A DNA stretch of 64,000 nt, from NCBI RefSeq assembly GCF_001440475.1, contig NZ_LLYB01000060.1:263451-327450 (forward strand), in the 5' to 3' direction. The stretch comes from Bradyrhizobium lablabi. Its GTDB lineage: Bacteria > Pseudomonadota > Alphaproteobacteria > Rhizobiales > Xanthobacteraceae. Below the pieces are notes generated by a model, which did not search any database, was not told the DNA's origin, and worked only from the letters and a program-made list of their open reading frames with translations. Shown here one piece after another: positions 44,503 through 52,981 of the stretch. The number at the start of each line of letters is the position of its first letter. Positions within the stretch are counted from its first letter, which is position 1. The position numbers and the translations under genes are program-made.

Positions 44503-45864
44503 GTGAGCGGTACCGAAAATTCGATGCAAAATTTGTTTGCACGCGCGGCAGCGTTGCTTCTTGGCAACGAATCGGACGCAGGCAGCGATCACGATGCCGA
44601 ACTTGTGCTGCAGGCGCTGGAATATGGCGTTAAATCCAGTGGCCCGATTGATTCGGAGACCGCGAATCGCGCCCATTTGCTGATCGCCGCCTCGCGATTT
44701 TCGCGTGTGTTCGAATTGGCCGCGCCCGATGCGCCTGGCCTGATCAGCTTTGGTGCGCAATTCGATCCGGCACTTGCCGATCCCTTGCATGACGAAAGCC
44801 CCATGGTCGGCGTTTCCGGCGTCGGTCTGACGTTGCAGGAAGCATTCCAGGGCTGCATCGGCGAGGGAATAGAGTATCTCTCTCAATTGCAGACCGGTAC
44901 CGACCTGTTGCACAGGCCCGGCATCGACGATTGGGCCGGGAAACTCGGTCCGAAGACGCTGGAATTGGTCGCCGTGCTTTCGGAACGAAGCATGCAACCG
45001 GGGCGGGTGCAGTCCTGGTTTCGCGCAACGCGCGTAACTGACGGCGGCGAGGTGTTGCTTCCGGCGGATATCTGCCTGCGGCGTCCGCCGGCCGACCGCG
45101 ACTTCGCGCCGCCATATCCCTTGAGCATCGGCTCGGCCGCTGGTCCGTCGCGGGACGCCGCGGCGCTGCACGGCCTGCTGGAATTGATCGAACGCGATGC
45201 GGCCAGCCTGTGGTGGAGAGGCGGTCAGTTGCCGCGATCGATTCCGGTGCAGCATAAAGCCGGCCTCGTGGCGGAAGAGTTGTTGCAGAGGCTTCGCCAA
45301 GGCGCCGCAGCGCAGCGCCGGACATGGCTACTCGATATCACGACGGATATCGGCGTGCCCTGCGTCGCGGCGGTCTCCTGCCTCTCGGATGGTTCAGGTT
45401 TTGCCTTCGGTCTCGCCGCGCGGCCGGCGCTCGAAGCTGCGGTCCGCTCCGCGATTGTGGAAATGTGCCAGCTCGAACTGGCCGATGCCGTCGTCGCAAC
45501 CAAACGCAACGAGCGCGGTGACGGCGCGCTCAACGCACAGGACCGCATCCACCTGCAGCGCGCGGCCATCGATGCCGACCGGTGCAGGCTGCTGCAGCCG
45601 GTGGCCGAGCACGGAGCCCATCTGCCCCTTCCGGCAACTGAAGCGAGCGTTATATTTGGATTGATCGTTGAGCGTTTGGAAAAATTGGGAATCGAGACGT
45701 TTTGTATCGAACTCACGCGCGGGCGCTTCGCCGTTCCGGTGATCCGCGTGATCGCTCCCGGCCTGCAACTCGAGCCATCCGAAATCGTCACGGCCAGGCT
45801 GCAGGATGCGATAGCGCGAACCGGCGGCGGCGCAACCTATACCGGGGGTGTCGCTTTGATATAG
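44503..45864 (+). CDS. YcaO-domain protein
   Basis: A 453-residue YcaO-family protein. ATP-binding acids are in the GEGIEYL motif (Glu121, Glu124) and in LLELIERDA (Glu227, Glu230, Asp232), followed by AVRSAIVEMCQLELADA later. The C-terminus ends TYTGGVALI and lacks the PxPxP tail of azoline-forming cyclodehydratases, so backbone thioamidation, another ATP-dependent reaction, or a partner-dependent role is possible. GTG 44503 follows TGAGGT by 4 nt; ATG 44524 is an alternative. No E1-like or TfuA partner is nearby. A leader-like small protein at 48014 is the candidate substrate. Confidence 0.82.
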   Translation: MSGTENSMQNLFARAAALLLGNESDAGSDHDAELVLQALEYGVKSSGPIDSETANRAHLLIAASRFSRVFELAAPDAPGLISFGAQFDPALADPLHDESPMVGVSGVGLTLQEAFQGCIGEGIEYLSQLQTGTDLLHRPGIDDWAGKLGPKTLELVAVLSERSMQPGRVQSWFRATRVTDGGEVLLPADICLRRPPADRDFAPPYPLSIGSAAGPSRDAAALHGLLELIERDAASLWWRGGQLPRSIPVQHKAGLVAEELLQRLRQGAAAQRRTWLLDITTDIGVPCVAAVSCLSDGSGFAFGLAARPALEAAVRSAIVEMCQLELADAVVATKRNERGDGALNAQDRIHLQRAAIDADRCRLLQPVAEHGAHLPLPATEASVIFGLIVERLEKLGIETFCIELTRGRFAVPVIRVIAPGLQLEPSEIVTARLQDAIARTGGGATYTGGVALI

Positions 45865-45897
45865 ACTGGCCGGTATTAGCCAACCGGTTCCAGAAAC

Positions 45898-48009
45898 ATG
45901 CCGGCCATTGCCAACGCCATGACATCAAACAACGCCGCGGCGGCGCCCGAAAGCGCGCCGCGTCTGTCGGTATCGCTGGTCGGTCGGTTCGGCGTCCGGT
46001 TCAACGGCCGTGCGGTCGAACTGCGAACCCGCAAGGCCGGCGCCGTCCTGAGTTACCTCGCGCTATCGGAGGCGAAGCAGGAGAGCCGCGAGCGGCTGGT
46101 CGGTCTGCTCTGGAGCCGTTCGGACGAGGAAAAGGCGCGTGCATCGCTGCGTCAGGTCGTGCGTGAACTGCGGTCCACGCTCGAGCAGGCCGGCTATGAC
46201 GGCTTCGTCGCGGAACGGCTGCTGGTCGGCCTCGACACCGGGCGAATCGAAGTCGACATCGAAAGCGTGATTCAACTCGCCGAAACCGGGCGCGTTCACC
46301 CGCTGCTGCTCGATACGCCGCAGCTCGACGGCCGGCTGCTCGAAGGGATGGACGATCTCGACCCCTCGTTCCGGGTCTGGGTGCTGGCCAAGCGACAGAC
46401 CATCCATGAACGGCTGATGCGCAGTCTCGACGAAGGCCTGACCTCTGCGAGCGTGCCTGCCGATGCCAAAAAGCGGATCGCGGCCGCGATCGTCAATCTC
46501 GATCCGACCCATGAATATGCCTGCCGCTATCTGATGCGGGCGCATGCGGAAGAGGGCGATACTGCCGGTGCGTTGCGCATCTACAAGGCGCTGTGGGATC
46601 TGCTGGATCGCGACTACGCGATGGAGCCGTCGTCGGCCACCGAAGAACTCGTCGCCAACATCAAGCTCGGCATTCTGGAGCGCGCGCCGGCCGATCGGGC
46701 CGCGTCGGCGGCGAATGACGAATTCGCCGTCAGAATGATCAGAGCGACCGCCGTTCAGCCGGCAGTCCCGATGTCATCAGCGGTCAATGCATCTGCCAAG
46801 ACGCGCCTCGTGCTGCGCCCCTTTGCCATGCATGGCGTCGATGAGGATCACAGCCATCTGGTGCAGGGGTTCTCCCAGCATCTCGCCGCCTGTCTCGTGC
46901 GTTTTCGCGAATGGAGCGTGGTCGACCGTCCGCCGGCTGCGGTCGTGCTTCCCGCGCCGGACTCAGCGCCGCAGTACTGCATCGAGACCACGGCCTATCA
47001 GGCCGGCGCCGAAATCAATATCGTGATGGTGCTCCGCGACGACACCACGGGAATCTATATCTGGAGCGAAAGCTTCCGCCTCGGCCTCGGCAACTGGTTT
47101 GAAACGCAGCAGCGCATCATCCGCCGGATCGCGACGTCGTTGAACGTGCAGTTGTCGACGGAACGGCTGATGCGGCTTGCCGGCGAGCCGGACGTGTCGC
47201 TCGATCTGCACGACCGCTGGCTGCGCGGACAGAATCTCATGTCGAAATTCGATCCCGAAAGCTGGCGGCGGGCGGTCGCGATCTTCCGCGATGCGATCCG
47301 CGACAATCCGGGATTCTCGCCCTGCTACAGCAGCCTTGTGCAGATCAACAACATCGAGCATCTGGTGCATCCCGGGGTGTTTCGCGATCTCGACAAGGCC
47401 AAGGCGACGCTCGAACTGGCGAAGACCGCCGTTCAGCTGGACCCGGTCGATTCCAGGGCACATCTGTGCTGCGGCTGGTCCTATGTGCTGGCGCTTCGCG
47501 AGACGGAGGCTGCCGCGCACATTGAGCTGGCATGTGAGCTCAACGACAATGATCCATGGACGTTGCTATCCAGCGCTCACTACTCGGCGCTTTGCGGATC
47601 GATCGAGGAGGCGCGCCTTCGCGCCGAGCGGTCGCTGGCGCTGTCACCTGCGCCCTCCTATCTGGAATGGGCCTATCACAGCACTGTCCGGTTCTTCTGC
47701 GGAGATTATGAAGGCACCATCGAGGCATGCGATCGCGCGCAGGGCATCAACAAGATCCTGCCGATATGGCGCGCGGCTGCGTTGTTCCAGCTCGGGGAAC
47801 GCGTGCTGGCGCAACAGGAAATCCAGCGCTTTGTGAACGGCCTGCGTTCATTCTGGGTCGGTTCGTCCACGCCGACGGACGAGGCGGCGGCGCGCTGGGT
47901 GATGCAGGCCCACCCGATCAGCGTGAAGGAAAGGTGGGAAGCCCTGCGCCAAAGTTTGCGTGGCGGAGGGCTTCCGGTCGATGGCATCGTTCACCTGACG
48001 CGCAACTAG
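45898..48009 (+). CDS. BTAD/SARP-type transcriptional regulator with C-terminal TPR region
   Basis: A 703-residue regulator. Residues 22-100 form an OmpR-like winged helix (LSVSLVGRFGVRFNGRAVELRTRKAGAVLSYLAL split over residues 23-56), and residues 110-260 the bacterial transcriptional activation domain with helical repeats. Then a domain (LVLRPFAMHGVDEDHSHLVQGFSQHLAACL) seen in adenylate-cyclase-like TPR regulators, and TPR repeats to the end. It has no receiver or kinase. It starts 33 nt after the YcaO stop on the same strand and converges on the peroxidase operon. SARP-type activators often drive natural-product clusters, which supports the RiPP-like reading of this locus. Confidence 0.8.
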   Translation: MPAIANAMTSNNAAAAPESAPRLSVSLVGRFGVRFNGRAVELRTRKAGAVLSYLALSEAKQESRERLVGLLWSRSDEEKARASLRQVVRELRSTLEQAGYDGFVAERLLVGLDTGRIEVDIESVIQLAETGRVHPLLLDTPQLDGRLLEGMDDLDPSFRVWVLAKRQTIHERLMRSLDEGLTSASVPADAKKRIAAAIVNLDPTHEYACRYLMRAHAEEGDTAGALRIYKALWDLLDRDYAMEPSSATEELVANIKLGILERAPADRAASAANDEFAVRMIRATAVQPAVPMSSAVNASAKTRLVLRPFAMHGVDEDHSHLVQGFSQHLAACLVRFREWSVVDRPPAAVVLPAPDSAPQYCIETTAYQAGAEINIVMVLRDDTTGIYIWSESFRLGLGNWFETQQRIIRRIATSLNVQLSTERLMRLAGEPDVSLDLHDRWLRGQNLMSKFDPESWRRAVAIFRDAIRDNPGFSPCYSSLVQINNIEHLVHPGVFRDLDKAKATLELAKTAVQLDPVDSRAHLCCGWSYVLALRETEAAAHIELACELNDNDPWTLLSSAHYSALCGSIEEARLRAERSLALSPAPSYLEWAYHSTVRFFCGDYEGTIEACDRAQGINKILPIWRAAALFQLGERVLAQQEIQRFVNGLRSFWVGSSTPTDEAAARWVMQAHPISVKERWEALRQSLRGGGLPVDGIVHLTRN

Positions 48010-48013
48010 ATCA

Positions 48014-48424
48014 TCAGGCACAGTAGCTGATGGTGTAGTCGCCGACGCGTTCGGCATGTACGCGGAACTTGTCGCTCTCCGGAATGACCGGATCCAGGCC
48101 GTTGAACAGGCGCTTGTAGAACGGCGGAAGCGGATAGGTCGCGCCGGGTTTTTTGAGATTTTCTTCCGAGTCTGCGATCATCACTGCGGGAGGCAGGCGC
48201 ACCACAATCGTGTCCATCTCCTGCTCGATGAATTTTACTTTCTTGAACCGATCGGGGACCGTCATGAACACCTGGGCTTTGGCGAGTTGCTCCTTGAACT
48301 CGTCAACGGTGGTCGGGATCGGGTACTCGTTGTCGTCGTCCAGATAGTTCTTTCCGGTGGACCAGGTCTTCACCAGATTGCCCCAGCGCTCGTGGTTGGT
48401 CACTTGCATTCTTTCGATTGCCAT
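48014..48424 (-). CDS. Small protein with nitrile-hydratase-like leader features, possible RiPP precursor
   Basis: A 136-residue protein starting at ATG 48424 with GGAGAG 7 nt upstream. Residues 40-80 (VDEFKEQLAKA, then VKFIEQEMDTIVVRLPP) resemble the end of NHLP leader peptides, where VVENTxDTxxLVLPP is typical. There is a single Cys, the penultimate residue, in the tail GDYTISYCA. No GG cleavage site is seen. It follows the haem-peroxidase gene by 39 nt on the same strand. The alternative is an uncharacterised peroxidase accessory protein, so the precursor role is a hypothesis. Confidence 0.6.
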   Translation of the reverse strand: MAIERMQVTNHERWGNLVKTWSTGKNYLDDDNEYPIPTTVDEFKEQLAKAQVFMTVPDRFKKVKFIEQEMDTIVVRLPPAVMIADSEENLKKPGATYPLPPFYKRLFNGLDPVIPESDKFRVHAERVGDYTISYCA

Positions 48425-48463
48425 AGCTTCGCTCTCCGGGTTGCGTGAGACGGACTATTCCGC

Positions 48464-50209
48464 TCACAGAAATGCCGGCACGGCTTGCTGTAGTTCAGCA
48501 ATTTCGGTGGTGAACTCCACCAACTGCGCCATGCTTGAGATGTCTGGAATTTCCTGAAGTACGTTTGCCGGATAAAATTCGCGGGAAATGCTTGCCAGCC
48601 GTTCCGCAAGCGAGTTGCCATCGGCCGATCGCGGGTCGCAGGCGAGCGCGCCGAAAATCACTTCCGAAACGATGATCGAACCCAGCGGCCCGAGATGCAT
48701 GCCTTCGGCTTGCGATTGCTGCATCGCCTCGAACAGGATGAAGAACGGAAGCGGCGGGTCGTTCGAAAGCGTCTCGATCTCGTCGGCCGAGAGCGCGCCA
48801 TAGGCCGGTGCGGCCGTCAGCCATTCGCGGAGCATGCCGACGCGATAGGCGCGATCGGCCAGAAGCCGCGACATGGCGATCAATTGCGGCCTGCGATTGC
48901 TGATCTCGTCAATCAGCGCGTCCACCGACCACATGCCGGCGAGCCCCGCGCCGAGCAGGTCGCGATAGAGCAGGCCTACGCGCTCGGTCTCGTCGAACGC
49001 CGGAAAGATCTGGTCGTTCCCCAGTCCGTCGCTGAGATACGGTCCGATGCGGCGGCTGAAATTCGGTCTCGATCCGTTGATCTCGAAGAAGCGCGACCAC
49101 TGCACCATCCATGTCTCGTCGAGCGGCATGTTGACGGGATCGTTGGCCGAAGACTTCTCGAGCGTGTTGTTGAGATCGTGCAGCGACAGATCGTTGATGC
49201 GATATTCGTGGCGCACCATGGCGTGGCCGAAACGAAACGCGCCGTGCGAGAATTCGAACGGGATTTCCCAGTCGCCGATCGCAAAGCCTTCCGGAGCAGA
49301 GCGATCGATGAAATCCGGATTTGGACCTTCATAGACCCGGTAGATCGCCGGATGGATCACCCGGCGCATCAGGTCCTTGCGGAGGATGTTGTGATAGATC
49401 GCCGTCAAGGCCTCGCGGGCGCAGAGGAAGCGCTTGTAGGCGGCGCCGAACCTGGCGTTCGGCCCGGCGCTGTCTTCCTGGCGGCGAATGATATCGACCA
49501 GCCCATTGTGCAGCAGCGCGAATAGCGCCGTGAGCTGCGACATGACGGCATGATCGTCATTGCGCGGATCGGCAACCAGCGCCTCGGTGAGCGCAACGCG
49601 TACTCCCGTAATGCTACGGTCAATGCCCGTTACGTTTTCGGCGGCGCTGCGTGCGATGTCGCGAAACGGGCAGCCGGTCGCAGGCTCGTTTTCTTTCCAG
49701 CGCATGCGCCCGAGCCGCAGCTTGGTCCGGCGATCGTCGTTCGGCGCATCGAGCGCGTAGATGTGCGGCGATCCGACGGGGCCGTTTCCGAACAGGGTTT
49801 CCAGTCGAAGCGGCGTGCGGCGGGCGTTGGCGGTGCCGCCGCCGAGGCCGCCGGCAACCGAGAGAGGGATCGCCGAATGCACCAGATCGTGCGCAACGAA
49901 CTGCAGCAGGTAGGTATACCCGGAGGGCATCCGCGGGTTTTCCCAATACTCGGCCGACCCGTCGGCATGCGAGGGCCAGCGTATTGCGGCGTCCATCCGT
50001 CGCGACAGGCGGTGCATCAGCCTTCGCAGGTCCGGCACGATCGCGGGCGAACTTAGGGGATCGACACCGAAGGCGCGGAAGCGCTGCGAGGGGGCAGGAC
50101 TGCCAAGGAAATGGCGAAAGCCGGGCGCTGCTGGCGATCGAACAAAACCGCATGCATCGATTTCGGAAGTCCGCAGAGATGATGCTTCAGAGACTTGCTG
50201 CACAGCCAT
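48464..50209 (-). CDS. Animal-type haem peroxidase
   Basis: A 581-residue protein of the peroxidase-cyclooxygenase superfamily. The distal motif LLQFVAHDLVHS carries His107, the catalytic Arg is in VADPRNDDH (Arg216), and the proximal motif FRFGHAMV carries His329. The long helical C-terminal half ends with the family-like block SIIVSEVIFGALACDPRSAD. ATG 50209 is chosen; upstream extension to 50308 lacks support, and the ribosome-binding site is weak. No signal peptide is apparent, so a cytoplasmic or non-classically secreted enzyme is suggested. It is the first gene of a two-gene operon with the leader-like small protein. Confidence 0.87.
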   Translation of the reverse strand: MAVQQVSEASSLRTSEIDACGFVRSPAAPGFRHFLGSPAPSQRFRAFGVDPLSSPAIVPDLRRLMHRLSRRMDAAIRWPSHADGSAEYWENPRMPSGYTYLLQFVAHDLVHSAIPLSVAGGLGGGTANARRTPLRLETLFGNGPVGSPHIYALDAPNDDRRTKLRLGRMRWKENEPATGCPFRDIARSAAENVTGIDRSITGVRVALTEALVADPRNDDHAVMSQLTALFALLHNGLVDIIRRQEDSAGPNARFGAAYKRFLCAREALTAIYHNILRKDLMRRVIHPAIYRVYEGPNPDFIDRSAPEGFAIGDWEIPFEFSHGAFRFGHAMVRHEYRINDLSLHDLNNTLEKSSANDPVNMPLDETWMVQWSRFFEINGSRPNFSRRIGPYLSDGLGNDQIFPAFDETERVGLLYRDLLGAGLAGMWSVDALIDEISNRRPQLIAMSRLLADRAYRVGMLREWLTAAPAYGALSADEIETLSNDPPLPFFILFEAMQQSQAEGMHLGPLGSIIVSEVIFGALACDPRSADGNSLAERLASISREFYPANVLQEIPDISSMAQLVEFTTEIAELQQAVPAFL

Positions 50210-50699
50210 CGAGGTCTCTCGCGACAGTCTCGCCCATTGGCCCCGATACGAGACTGCGAAGAAAGTCGTGAAATTATCGTGAGTGAAATCGTTAGAACCT
50301 GTGAACAAGTGTGGACATCTTTTTGCCGGCGCCGCAGCCTAATACTGCGCAACGCAGCGCCTTCCGGCAGTTTCCGGCGAGCGGTGCGGCAATATGATCC
50401 GGCATCTCGCAAGAGCGGCTGGCGTAGGCGCATGCGCGCGCGGGCGGGAAGCACCCTGGGAGCGATATCTCGGCGGAATGCTCGCGGTGATGATTGTTGT
50501 TCTGCGCGCGGGCTAAAGCGGACGCCGAGCGTCTCGTGTCTTGCGTTGTCGAAGTAATCGACATCGAGATGCGCTGCCGGCGATTGATGTTTCGCGACCG
50601 CAAATGATGGAGACACGCCGAGCGTTTTTCGGAAACGTTGCTTTGCCCGACCGTTCCGGATAGCCATGGCGGAGTTTCCGCGCGAGGCATGCTTTCACC
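50210..50699. other. Intergenic region between peroxidase and DapA-family genes
   Basis: About 490 bases between divergent genes. Several overlapping frames of 60-140 codons exist on both strands, but they are Arg/Ser-rich and lack ribosome-binding sites. I support no gene here. Promoters for both flanking genes should lie inside. Confidence 0.4.
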
Positions 50700-51575
50700 A
50701 TGGCTGATTTCCACGGCGTCTTTCCCTATCTGGTATCACCCCTCGATGTATCAGGCGAAATTCGCACCGATGTGCTGGGCAGGCTATGCGACGATCTCAT
50801 CAAGGCGGGCGTGCATGGGCTGACGCCGCTCGGGTCGACCGGCGAGTTCGCCTATCTCGACCAGGCGCAGCGCGCGAGCGTGGTACAGGCAACGATCGAG
50901 GCGGCGAGGGGCCGCGTGCCTGTCATCGCCGGTGTCGCCTCGACGTCGACGGCGGATGCGGTGGCGCAGGCGAGGGCGCATCAAAAGCTCGGCGCCGACG
51001 GCATCCTCGCGATCATGGAGGCGTATTTTCCGATCGCCGATGCGCAGGTCGAATCCTACTTCCGCGCCATTGCCGACGCCGTCGACATTCCCGTCGTGAT
51101 CTACACCAATCCGCAATTTCAGCGGTCCGATCTCACGCTCGATGTCATCGAACGGCTCGCGACGCACCCGCGCATCGGCCACATCAAGGATGCCTCCACC
51201 AATACCGGCCGCTTGCTGTCGATCATGAATCGTTGCGGGGACAGCATCAAGGTCTTCTCCGCTTCCGCCCATATTCCGGCGGCGGTGATGCTGATCGGCG
51301 GGCTCGGCTGGATGGCAGGCCCCGCCTGTATCATTCCGCGGCAGAGCGTCGAGCTCTACAATCTCTGCAAGGCGGCGCGCTGGGATGAGGCGATGGCGCT
51401 GCAACGCAGGCTCTGGCGCATCAATGAGGCCTTTGCGCGCTTCAATCTCGCTGCCTGCATCAAGGCCGGACTCGAGATTCAGGGCTATCCGGTCGGCGAC
51501 CCGGTCCCGCCGCAGGCGGCGTTGACGGTCGACCAGCGGAAGGTGGTCGAGGTGGCCCTGCGCGATCTCGGCTAG
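50700..51575 (+). CDS. Dihydrodipicolinate synthase (DapA)-family aldolase/lyase
   Basis: A 291-residue TIM barrel. It has [11 protein letters not shown] near residue 40 (pyruvate-carboxylate loop), Tyr135 in VIYTNP and the Schiff-base Lys163 in HIKDAS. It matches the length and motifs of the DapA/NanA superfamily, but sequence alone does not separate true DapA from other 2-oxo-acid aldolases or dehydratases. No lysine-pathway neighbours are present, so a catabolic aldolase is more likely. The ribosome-binding site before ATG 50700 is poor. Confidence 0.85.
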   Translation: MADFHGVFPYLVSPLDVSGEIRTDVLGRLCDDLIKAGVHGLTPLGSTGEFAYLDQAQRASVVQATIEAARGRVPVIAGVASTSTADAVAQARAHQKLGADGILAIMEAYFPIADAQVESYFRAIADAVDIPVVIYTNPQFQRSDLTLDVIERLATHPRIGHIKDASTNTGRLLSIMNRCGDSIKVFSASAHIPAAVMLIGGLGWMAGPACIIPRQSVELYNLCKAARWDEAMALQRRLWRINEAFARFNLAACIKAGLEIQGYPVGDPVPPQAALTVDQRKVVEVALRDLG

Positions 51576-51720
51576 GAGACGGTCAGGTCACATCCCCAAT
51601 CGCCGCAGGAAACCTCCGGCTGGCTGGAACGTTGCATACGCGGTTCCGAACGGCTGAAGGGCCGGCCTGCTCGCGGCATCATCCCTGGCACGCGGCTGGC
51701 ATGGCCAAGGGGAGTAATCG

Positions 51721-52815
51721 ATGAACCGTCGCTTCATGCTCTTTGCAGCCATTGTCGCAGGCGTGTTGGTGGCGCTGACCGCTTCCAACATCCGCTACAG
51801 TCCCTGGACCAACACGGTGGCTCGAACCGTCGATCAGCGCGGGCCGCTGGCCGATGCCGAACGCGCCAATATCGAGCTGTTCGAGCGGGTTTCGCCGTCG
51901 GTGGTGCAGGTCGCCGCACGCTCCGCCGCCGCCAATCCGCTGGCCGAGGATGAAGGCGGAGGCGCCGGGGCCGCCTCGGGCACCGGCTTCGTCTGGGACA
52001 ATGACGGTCATGTCGTCACCAACAACCACGTCGTGCAAAACGGCAGCGAAGTCGCGGTTCGCTTTGCCTCGGGCGAGGTGGCGCAGGCAGAAATCATCGG
52101 CGCCGCGCCCAACTACGATCTCGCGGTGTTGCGGATCAGGAGCGCTCGCAAGATGCCGCCGCCGGTCGCGCTGGGCAGTTCAAGCGAGCTCAAGGTCGGT
52201 CAATCGGCCTTTGCGATCGGCAATCCCTTCGGCCTCGATCAATCGCTGACCAGCGGCATCATCAGCGCGCTCAAGCGCCGGCTGCCGACCAGCAGCGGCC
52301 GCGAGATCACCAACGTGATCCAGACCGACACCGCGATCAATCCCGGCAATTCGGGAGGGCCCTTGCTGGATTCGGCGGGACGGCTGATCGGTGTCAACAC
52401 GGCGATCATCTCGCCGTCGGGGTCCAGCGCCGGCATCGGGTTTGCGGTCCCCGTCGATATCGTCAATCGCGTGGTCCCCGAGTTGATCAAGAACGGCCGC
52501 GTGCCGACGCCTGGCATCGGCATCATCGCCGCCAGCGAGGCCGTTGCGACCAGGTTGGGCGTCGAAGGAGTGATCATCGTGCGCACCGCGCCCGGGAGCC
52601 CGGCCGAACGCGCCGGCATTCGCGGGGTCGATTTCAACTCGGGTGCGCTGGGCGACGTCATTGTCCAGGTCGACGGCAAGCCGGTGCACCGGCTCTCCGA
52701 CCTGACCGATCAGATCGAGCTGGTAGGCGCCGGCAAGAGCATCCGCATCGGCCTGAAACGCGGTTCGCAGGCACGCGATATCACCATCGATATTGTCGAC
52801 ATCAGCCGTAGCTGA
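51721..52815 (+). CDS. HtrA/Deg-type serine protease with one PDZ domain
   Basis: A 364-residue protein with an N-terminal hydrophobic segment (residues 5-21) acting as signal or anchor. A trypsin-like domain follows with the triad His103 (TNNHVV), Asp133 (NYDLAVL) and Ser211 (NPGNSGGPL). One PDZ domain covers residues 265-360 (GVEGVIIVRTAPGSPAERAGI). It should work in the periplasm as a quality-control protease, nearer to DegS-like single-PDZ forms than to DegP, which has two. GGGGAG lies before ATG 51721. No rseA/rpoE genes are nearby. Confidence 0.9.
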   Translation: MNRRFMLFAAIVAGVLVALTASNIRYSPWTNTVARTVDQRGPLADAERANIELFERVSPSVVQVAARSAAANPLAEDEGGGAGAASGTGFVWDNDGHVVTNNHVVQNGSEVAVRFASGEVAQAEIIGAAPNYDLAVLRIRSARKMPPPVALGSSSELKVGQSAFAIGNPFGLDQSLTSGIISALKRRLPTSSGREITNVIQTDTAINPGNSGGPLLDSAGRLIGVNTAIISPSGSSAGIGFAVPVDIVNRVVPELIKNGRVPTPGIGIIAASEAVATRLGVEGVIIVRTAPGSPAERAGIRGVDFNSGALGDVIVQVDGKPVHRLSDLTDQIELVGAGKSIRIGLKRGSQARDITIDIVDISRS

Positions 52816-52884
52816 CATTCCTCTATTTAACGGCAGGATCATACCCCGCTTGCGGCCGGCCACGCTGGGCGCGCTGGCGCATTA

Positions 52885-52905
52885 ATTGCAAGCATTTATT
52901 GCAAT
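52885..52905. promoter_or_regulatory. Tandem ATTGCAA repeats before the CoxL-like gene
   Basis: ATTGCAA occurs at 52885-52891 and again within ATTGCAAT at 52898-52905, a 13-bp period, about 80 nt before ATG 52982. This could be a regulator or promoter site. No known factor is assigned. Confidence 0.3.
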
Positions 52906-52981
52906 GAATTGAATGCGTTGCCTCCCGCGCAAAAACCGCTAAAACCCCGCCCAATCCGACAGAAGCTTTAAGGACAAACTG

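Noticed and set aside
50195-50714. Several 60-200 codon frames around the peroxidase start and the following gap
   Set aside because: They overlap each other on both strands, are Arg/Ser-rich and lack ribosome-binding sites.
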